Positions 37,201 to 41,821 of a stretch of DNA of 41,821 nt are shown here, one piece after another. The translations under genes and the position numbers were made by a program. How positions within the stretch are numbered: position 1 is the first letter of the stretch; each line of letters starts with the position of its first letter. The notes below the pieces were generated by a model that was not told where the DNA came from, made no database searches, and saw only the letters and a program-made list of their open reading frames with translations. Where the stretch lies: the IMG/VR virus record IMGVR_UViG_3300028388_003961, positions 1 through 41,821 of that record. One strand, written 5' to 3'. The DNA is from a virus.

Positions 37201-40200
37201 TTCCGCATCATTGAGGTTGCCTTTGGTGATGCGCATCACCGCCTGGGCGGACTCCTCGTACCAGTACCTGCCCTTCATCCCCTCCGCGATGCGATTGCGC
37301 AGTAGACGATAGAGCTTGACCATCGCTCTTTTGGGCGCCGGTGAATCGTTAATCCACTGAGGCGCGCCGCGGATCTTCCCGGTGCTGGTGACCTCCGGCT
37401 CCCAGTTGGCCCAGTCCGTCCTCCCCGATCGGGGAGAGAAGAACGCCCCCTCGGCGCTCTCGACGCCCATGCCGCGTTCGGCCGAGCTAATGTAGCCCTC
37501 GGTGCTGATGATCAGCGCGTCGAGCACCCTGAGCTTCTTGTTGGCGTTCAAAAAGCGCGCGAGGTTGCGCGCCAGGTCGGGGTCGGAGGTCTTGATGACG
37601 CCCGCCGAGGCGTTGGTCTTGTCGATCGCTGAGAGCAGACGGCGCACCTGCCCGCCCTGACGCAGGGCCCCCATCTCCTCGCGGGTCAGCGACACCGAGC
37701 CGGCGACGTTGTGCCGGTTGTCGAGCAGCAGCAGTGCGTTGTCGGACTGGATGGCGTCGACCAGCGCCTTGGCCGAGTCGGGGCTGGTGATGATTTGTCG
37801 CTCGCTCGGTGGCGTCTTGCGCAGCTTGCGCTCGGTGATCGGGATCGTGCGCTTGCGCACCCGCGGCTTGATCCGCACAGGCCCCTGCTCCGCTCCGTAC
37901 TCGCTCAGGTGGTAGGCCTCACCGTTGGCGGCAGCCAAGATGACATGACCGTTCACCTGGACCCCGGACCCGTCGAGGGTGTCGGTGATGACCTTGGTGA
38001 TGCGCACATCGGCGCCGCTGGGGGTGGGGTTACCACCGGGGTGGTTGTGGGCCAGCCAGACGGAGGAGGCTTCAGGGACGGCGGCAATGGCGCCGGCCAG
38101 CGTCGCCGGGTAGACAGAGGCTCCATCTTTCTCGCCGACCGTGTGCTGGATGACCTGAAGCGGGGTTCCGTCAGCGTCGAGGACGAGCACAGCCATGTGC
38201 TCCTGGCCATACTTGCGGAAGGGCGCTAGGACATGCGCCGCCTCCTCGGGGTTGGTTACGCGCTCGACTCCGGAGCGGACTTCTCCGATCGGGACGGACT
38301 TGTAGCCGACGACGAAGTTGTCTCGGGCTTGGTTTTTCGCGTCAGGTACGGAGGCGGGGGCGTCCACAGGCGCAGACCCGCCGCGCTTCTCACCACGCGA
38401 TTCCTGTACTTGGCTGGTTTTTCGCTCATATCCTGAGTATAGCCCTTCCGCTACTCCGGTAGGATCCCCCTGCCTAGCAGCGAACAGAGGTTGACCACCC
38501 AAGACGTCTTCGCGCATCTGGTCCGTGATCTTGACGGACCAGGCTTCGGCGGTCTTCTGGATGACGTTACCGTCACCGTCGCGCAAAGTCCCCAGCTGGT
38601 TGTCGTAAATCGGCAGCGTCGTCTTCTCAACCTTGGCGCCCCACTTCTTGACGTACTCGCCGATGTTGCGTGGGAGGATCTTATCGTAGAAACCGATCAT
38701 CCCTTCGCCGCCAGTCTTCAGGTCGTCATCGCGGAGGACTTTCACCGGGCGAATAGCATGGTTAGCCGAGTTCCCCGGATGGTAGACATCTGAAATTTCA
38801 CCTTCGTAGTTGACGATCTTGCCGGTAATCTCTTTGCCAAACAGTTCCTCGAGTCTGGCCTCATTGATATCCGCTTCGGTGGTGACGTTGCGGTCTTCTA
38901 GGTCGCGAACGTCGACCCAATATCCGGTGTCCTTTTTTCCGTAGTGAACGACGACCCGCTTACGCAGGTCGTAGACCTCGGAACTCTGCTCACCGGTCGG
39001 CCAAGCAATGCGGTCCATCCCGCGATCCGCTGCCTCACGCAACATGCGCTTGAAGGCCAGCCCAGCCCAGCCGCCGCCAGACTTGGTCATAGCCCCTTTG
39101 AACGGAGCGTCAGGTACGCCAGGTTGGTGCGTATCAACTTTGGCGCCTGTTTCCCCGATGCGCGCCTCCTTGTAACCCTCCTTCCGTCCATCCTGATGCC
39201 AGTCCGACTGGATCTCCTGGACCATCAGCACACGCTCACCGTCCGCGTTGGTGCGCTCGTCGAAGCGGGCGTGCGTCAGGACGTTCTCCTCGTCCCAGTG
39301 CGCAGCCGCATACGCCTCTGGTTCGCGGCGGACGAAGAGGTCAGCGTCGTCGTTCAGAGCGTTCAGCATGTCACGGTTGGTGATTGATACCTCGCTCCCG
39401 TCGTCGCGTTGGTAGACGACCTCGTCGCCCACCTCTAGGGCTGCTTGCGCCTCTTGCTTATTGGCGGGCGCGTCGGTGACAGGCCGATCCATCGTCAGGA
39501 GGAGCTCACGGTAGTTCTCGCCGCCAGGCACGGGTATGTAAGCGCCGTACTTGGTCGGCTTGGAGTCTGCCTCACCGAGGGCTTCGCGGATCTTGTAAGG
39601 CTCCATATCGGAGGCGTAGTCGGTGAAGTACTCAGTCAGGTCCTCGCCCTCGTCGAAGCGCACCAGGTCGCCGTGCTGATCGCGGAGGATCTCACCGTAC
39701 TCGTCGTAAGCGACGTAAGCCCCCTCGTCCTCGTCGTACTCCAGAGAGTGGCGCTCGGCCATGTGACGGCCGTAGGCCTCTGGCAACGCGTCGTCGCCGA
39801 CGCCGCCGCGCTCGACCTCGGTGATCTGCGGCAGGTTCTGTTGAACGTGCGACAACACCTCCCCCCTGGTGACAGGCTGGCCCTTGCGCTCGGCGAGGAA
39901 GGTGTCCAGGCCGACCGCGTCGACCTCCTCCTGCTTCACTTCGCCTTTGCGTACCCAGGCCTGCACCTTGTTGCGCAGCGCAGCGGCGTTCTCTTTCTTC
40001 CCCGCCCGCTGTTCCAAGACCTCGGACAGCCGGCTACGGAAGGTGGGGCCGGCGTCGCCTTGACGGGGTGCAAACGCCATAGGCGTCTCGCCGTCTCCGT
40101 CGGTCTGGTCGTCTTGACGGGGTGCAAACGCCATAGGCGTCTCGCCGTCTCCGTCGGTCTGGTCGTCTTGGGTCTGGCGGTACCGCTCCTTGAGCGCGGC

Positions 40201-41821
40201 AATCTGCGAGAGCTTTGCGTCGATCGAAGCCTGCTCCTCGCCCGTCGCATTGGGGCGCTCGGCGATAAGCTGCTGCTCAAGGTCTTTGAGCTTGGCCAGG
40301 GGATCGGGCTCGCCGTTGACCAGCCGGAAGCTCGGGTTAGACCCGTCCTCGACCTCGGGGGGATCGATGTTAGGCGGCGGCTGCACCCCTGACCCTTTAA
40401 GGGCGTCCGCCATGACGCTATTGGCGGGGGCCTCGTCGGGCGCGTAGGCCATCGCGGGGTCCCGGGAGCGCTCGGCGGCCGCGCCGGAGGCCTCGTCGCG
40501 CTCGCGTCCTCGGCGGGCCAGTTCGGCCATGACGCCCGGCGTCTTGTCGCGGGCCTTGGCGGCCAGTTGCGAGAAGCTCAACTTGCCTTCGCGCCGCTCG
40601 GCGTCGAAGCGGGCTTCGTCCGCGGCACGTTGCGCTTGGCGCTCTTGCTCGGCCCGCTCGAACCCTTCTGCGTTGGCGTTGCGCTGATGCAACTGCTCTG
40701 GGGTCGGAGGCACGGGGGCGTTGAGATCTTGTACTGGGGCGTCGACGCCGCGGTCGGTCCAGGTCTGCGCGCTGACCGCCCGGTTGGCGGCGTTGGTCAG
40801 CGGGCGGCCAGGGATCGGCGGCGGTGGCGCCGGGGTGGCACCGGGGTCCGGCGCGAGGCCTTGTCGGACCACTTCGTCGATGGCTACGGGGTTGACCTGC
40901 GTCCCGTCGACCTGACTGTTCAGTATCAAACCCAACTGCGCCTGGGGGTCGTTTTTGATGGCCTGCTGCCGAGCATGCGCCACGTTGCCGGGCACCTCGA
41001 CCGCCGCGGTCGGGATCTCTGCGAGTGCCTCCGTCACGACATCGAAGGGCTTGTGTTCCCCGGTGAGCGCCTGAGCGGTTCGTTCGCCGGCGGCCCCGCC
41101 CGCGGCTTGCACGCCAACCTCCCCAGCGACGCGCGGGGCGATCGAGCCTGCGGTATTCTTGGCTCCGGCAAGCATCTTGCCCGCCAGGCCAGCCGTAAAA
41201 GCGTCGAAGGCCCCGATCGCCAGGCCGCGCTTGACCCCCTTTTCCCGCGCAGCGGACATCAGGGTCGGATCTTTGACCGCTTGTATCCAGGCCCGCGGGT
41301 CGGTCGGGTCCATCCCGGCCTCGCTGATCGCCTGGTTCAGGGTGGCGGTGTACTCCAGTGCTGACGAGCTCAACCCGGCAGCGCTGGCGGTGCCCCACGG
41401 ACCAACCACCCCGCCGCCAGCGGTCAGCGCCAACCCCGGGGCCTGCTGCCCCAACGACTCTAGGGTAACGCCGGAGAGGAGATCGGGGTTGGTGATGAGG
41501 CTACCGATCGACTCGAGGTAGCTGTCGCTTTCGGCCATCGCGGCCAGCCGGTCCTGATCCTCGACCGACATGTTGTGTGCCTGCGCTCGGCGCTCGAGGT
41601 CCGCCTGCCGGACGGCATACTTGGTGTCGTCGCCATACGCAAGCCCCAGCTCTCGCAGTAAGGTGGCCGTCCCTTGCCGACCGCGCTGCCAGCCAGACGC
41701 CAGGCGATCTCCCGCCCAGGCCAACCCGGTCGTCTCCGCCGACGTCATCTCCCCACGGCCTTCATAACCAGTGGTTTGCGGCGGCGTCGGGTCAGGGGTG
41801 GGGGCAGGCGTCGGGTCAGGG
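31204..41821 (-). CDS. Giant polyvalent virion/ejection protein (start beyond window)
   Basis: The frame is open for over 3,530 codons. An ATG at 41748 exists, but the frame continues upstream to the window edge through a Pro-rich TPDP/APTP linker, so the true start is outside. Approximate order, numbered from that ATG: Ala/Gly-rich hydrophobic region (80-270); acidic linkers and a 54-bp duplication (about 528-563); a domain with EIQSDWHQ (about 844); a RadC/JAB-like domain with HNHPGG and SGAD (about 1230); a region with IYSPQANV and TIDMWMYRAYG (about 1500-1640); a GAERRR domain (about 2190); a zinc-metalloprotease motif GHEFVHTL (about 2485); an LPD38-type region (about 2970-3270) with a hydrophobic helix; and a basic coiled-coil C-terminus. 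Such polyvalent proteins are carried in virions and delivered into the host. Individual activities are unproven. Confidence 0.85.
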   Translation of the reverse strand, partial: PDPTPAPTPDPTPPQTTGYEGRGEMTSAETTGLAWAGDRLASGWQRGRQGTATLLRELGLAYGDDTKYAVRQADLERRAQAHNMSVEDQDRLAAMAESDSYLESIGSLITNPDLLSGVTLESLGQQAPGLALTAGGGVVGPWGTASAAGLSSSALEYTATLNQAISEAGMDPTDPRAWIQAVKDPTLMSAAREKGVKRGLAIGAFDAFTAGLAGKMLAGAKNTAGSIAPRVAGEVGVQAAGGAAGERTAQALTGEHKPFDVVTEALAEIPTAAVEVPGNVAHARQQAIKNDPQAQLGLILNSQVDGTQVNPVAIDEVVRQGLAPDPGATPAPPPPIPGRPLTNAANRAVSAQTWTDRGVDAPVQDLNAPVPPTPEQLHQRNANAEGFERAEQERQAQRAADEARFDAERREGKLSFSQLAAKARDKTPGVMAELARRGRERDEASGAAAERSRDPAMAYAPDEAPANSVMADALKGSGVQPPPNIDPPEVEDGSNPSFRLVNGEPDPLAKLKDLEQQLIAERPNATGEEQASIDAKLSQIAALKERYRQTQDDQTDGDGETPMAFAPRQDDQTDGDGETPMAFAPRQGDAGPTFRSRLSEVLEQRAGKKENAAALRNKVQAWVRKGEVKQEEVDAVGLDTFLAERKGQPVTRGEVLSHVQQNLPQITEVERGGVGDDALPEAYGRHMAERHSLEYDEDEGAYVAYDEYGEILRDQHGDLVRFDEGEDLTEYFTDYASDMEPYKIREALGEADSKPTKYGAYIPVPGGENYRELLLTMDRPVTDAPANKQEAQAALEVGDEVVYQRDDGSEVSITNRDMLNALNDDADLFVRREPEAYAAAHWDEENVLTHARFDERTNADGERVLMVQEIQSDWHQDGRKEGYKEARIGETGAKVDTHQPGVPDAPFKGAMTKSGGGWAGLAFKRMLREAADRGMDRIAWPTGEQSSEVYDLRKRVVVHYGKKDTGYWVDVRDLEDRNVTTEADINEARLEELFGKEITGKIVNYEGEISDVYHPGNSANHAIRPVKVLRDDDLKTGGEGMIGFYDKILPRNIGEYVKKWGAKVEKTTLPIYDNQLGTLRDGDGNVIQKTAEAWSVKITDQMREDVLGGQPLFAARQGDPTGVAEGLYSGYERKTSQVQESRGEKRGGSAPVDAPASVPDAKNQARDNFVVGYKSVPIGEVRSGVERVTNPEEAAHVLAPFRKYGQEHMAVLVLDADGTPLQVIQHTVGEKDGASVYPATLAGAIAAVPEASSVWLAHNHPGGNPTPSGADVRITKVITDTLDGSGVQVNGHVILAAANGEAYHLSEYGAEQGPVRIKPRVRKRTIPITERKLRKTPPSERQIITSPDSAKALVDAIQSDNALLLLDNRHNVAGSVSLTREEMGALRQGGQVRRLLSAIDKTNASAGVIKTSDPDLARNLARFLNANKKLRVLDALIISTEGYISSAERGMGVESAEGAFFSPRSGRTDWANWEPEVTSTGKIRGAPQWINDSPAPKRAMVKLYRLLRNRIAEGMKGRYWYEESAQAVMRITKGNLNDAEKFTQLLAIYSPQANVQVNTYFAVKAWNNFKNGVSREDWVAALEGERHPLRVKTADQDKKAVGVLYDNEPFEGRKTSSFYLNLMHEILASNPDAVGQLQLDRDLVNEINKPATIDMWMYRAYGYENESAGDDKGTGAYSFSENVLRRLTARLNKERAEGEPEWLPHQVQAVIWSAMKARYEIQAVKDKTWKESIAKGYAFVGEDGKNHIPTDAAKLREHRKIWHKHAMAVKSKEATEAADESSASFKDFIEQMIQVVAWEALPSPDLGEEILDADEATKRLFTRQAAALILSEYGNDLLGQKLGAPMAWVNDGHGAYEGDISPNNLSHLLPTKSGAFDREKASLYAQAIQYIFKQNAVPWFRPDARALLSQSAQVEQRFRVIDNGAKGRTVSTHDTQAEARAALEARQAKVNAEVARLGALITKREGQLDSKTGEDRTKLENLIAKNRAALAKSESVDLSLRGGKYAKSVALRFGTPITPEISTSVLNLLQSVLGNDAGFTRTAPNEISVINFRDDETRLPFVDDEVWSAAIDQIEDNLRDIGVTDLTDFWSEGEYGYVHDWETDPEGETFYQKTSLGGRPDLHAWIRDRRDTFEALLEQFRGEQLEQRRAEAAALYGEGGLFNPRAGSDAAGSGRSGGLGYGAAREGAISVQGVHYSQEARETLNSSQYGTGKQGAERRRLDRPSADPAVRNRIFFYVDEGTGVNPESGVGAKAHAVSLNNVYDLGEDNLGFKSRADEVYTDKDDWFNEVERLVSYEGFDGYYAPGAFGRQGVAVLLGDHQVPVSQGAAEVTARQAPTPTVAQQLQAEVDDAGLPGGRLPGSRWLEQISGTPLDTPEHRAILEARAEAPIYRADLGRILASGDPTFSPRQGGQPEQRPGGLLNEAEANDALKRLETALRFEPGTLNPATLHDPVDARVLESLGKLLGRDIVVLRNASDQVFNGVVDPRQPDTIFVDVNGDSAALATIGHEFVHTLARTQPELFRRYAQAILKAAGITRAEISEYGQWVNRSRPAGGKLGQAGILEELVADIVGGQFNRKPFWERLRRQNPGVFGHLVSAFRRFVDRLLADLKGYDLRGSRYVKDLEATQVVVAEMMDQYVRQDKGELQPTSDALSTFAPRQGHGFDDTTPDQESFLSKIGPSEITTYKERWNNFTDRFWLKQKQGFIDQYAPLLELDREALNDDAPTKGPSITSSSYVLARMSEGGSSALVALLRAGRLYYDARHKVIDVDTSQPGLMEALEKLGSPREIDRFFGWMAAHRSQELMAEGREHLFTEEEIQAGMVLNRGKADSGRERLHLYNQVKRAFDGVKDDVLKIATQAGIMDPAWRQAWKNDWYVPFYRIVGDDEVAGPRAGGSLKPKEAFKRLKGGKHNLNDLLENTLINFHHLLSQSLKNVATKQAIDNAKLVGIASPTTEAARAKKASTYYFTNGKKQWVNIDDPLVFNALTMITSSGMDHGPMRVMRGFKRVFTNLTTASPQFILRNLIRDTLHSIAVAPELSLNAPGNAAAGMKRYGIGDQMTEARSHMMATGAAFSFGHIQGEHIDDLKYQLGKQTRRMVRVRGVGDAIQAIGLMGAGVRRAWDKWHALSDTTENANRAALFHQIMRDEDGAKLRAAYESRNLLDFSKRGSYTAIRFLAETVPFLNARLQGLARLAEAGATPQSRLRFMLVIGAMSLATIALRAANDDSDDFDELEEWDKDANWHVFPSTLGVEGDWHVIIPKPFEVGAIATLAERLFEQVVDDEVEGELFAQRLGHMLSSTFSFNPIPQMFAPMYDVATNTDSFTGRPIESLGMQLSGISPVLRERSSTTTTAKGISRAMDATVGQVGEGMVLSPVQVDYLIRNYLGWVGAAANSMVAGAFDGMTGKVAPEKYFTEYQPIRSFYRDTSREGYSKYTTEFYEMYNESRRAHADFKELLKRGLKEQARSLKDDKREQIRFYKVLENARREMSELSKRSEAIQRDQTLTAATKRAELDEVRKRRNDIARRMVTRLKSRMTE
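35742..35759. promoter_or_regulatory. Operator-like palindrome inside the giant gene
   Basis: TTAGCACAGAAGTGCTAA has the same 18-bp layout as the switch operators, with 15 of 16 arm bases matching TTAGCACT/AGTGCTAA. It lies about 6 kb from the end of the gene. No promoter is obvious there. Confidence 0.6.
40059..40166. repeat. Perfect 54-bp tandem duplication in the giant gene
   Basis: Two identical in-frame units encode two copies of an 18-residue acidic linker (DDQTDGDGETPMAFAPRQ). Each unit ends in the F-A-P-R-Q motif that also separates other domains. Confidence 0.9.

Noticed and set aside
1-41821. The window as a closed circular genome
   Set aside because: Joining base 41821 to base 1 runs the nuclease frame into a stop after one codon and leaves the giant gene without a start. 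Sequence is missing between the ends.

Overview
The window is a slice of a temperate tailed double-stranded DNA phage with a high-GC, probably proteobacterial host. The phage assignment rests on an unbroken set of phage modules: terminase, portal, scaffold and coat; adaptors; a repressor/Cro switch; a replication module; excisionase and integrase; and a giant ejection-type polyvalent protein. The host guess rests on consensus DnaA boxes (TTATCCACA), sigma70-like promoters and a tRNA-Cys-derived attachment site. A coat of the N4-gp56 type, a P22-like portal and a very large multi-domain protein suggest a podovirus, comparable in plan to phages with giant virion proteins such as the Bcep22 group. 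That kinship is inference. The tRNA-derived site lies between phage genes on both sides (integrase to the left, giant gene to the right), so it reads as attP in an unintegrated genome rather than a prophage end. The window ends cut two leftward genes (a nuclease at base 1, the giant gene at base 41821) and do not join in frame, so part of the phage is missing.

Layout. 1-10.6 kb is the late region, all leftward: winged-helix protein, small and large terminase, portal, scaffold, a CsrA-like small protein, coat, a probable decoration protein, two adaptor-like proteins, small virion-type proteins, a coiled-coil membrane protein, a truncated hydrolase-like gene and a nuclease. A sigma70-like promoter with a perfect palindrome lies at its head. 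10.8-12.2 kb holds a small rightward gene and a TnpB gene. 12.3-12.76 kb is an AT-rich iteron/DnaA-box region, most likely the replication origin. It is followed by the leftward primase-helicase, a CII-like protein and a YdaS/Cro-like protein. The genetic switch is at 16.05-17.2 kb: a rightward repressor gene flanked by 18-bp operators. 17.3-19.75 kb is a rightward early operon of small unknown genes plus a pentapeptide-repeat protein. A second TnpB follows. 21.3-27.6 kb is the replication/recombination core: a DUF2800 nuclease, a DUF2815 ssDNA-binding-type protein, family B-type DNA polymerase, VRR-NUC and SNF2 helicase. 27.6-29.8 kb holds small genes, zinc-ribbon proteins and an excisionase, converging on the leftward integrase. 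attP lies at 30.9 kb. 31.2-41.8 kb is one leftward open frame of over 3,530 codons.

How it works together. The repressor probably binds palindromes of the form TTAGCACT-NN-AGTGCTAA beside its own gene and over the early rightward promoter. Its S24-type domain lacks the expected catalytic Ser and Lys, so induction by self-cleavage looks unlikely and an antirepressor is a better guess. Late transcription probably runs left from 10.6 kb, off the window, and on a circular map would re-enter at the right end to finish with the giant gene beside attP. Most notable items: the giant protein, punctuated by a recurring F-x-P-R-Q-G motif and carrying an intragenic operator; the degenerate repressor; the compact origin; the 16-bp direct repeats bracketing the portal-scaffold block; and a hydrolase gene whose end has been replaced by a copied tail.
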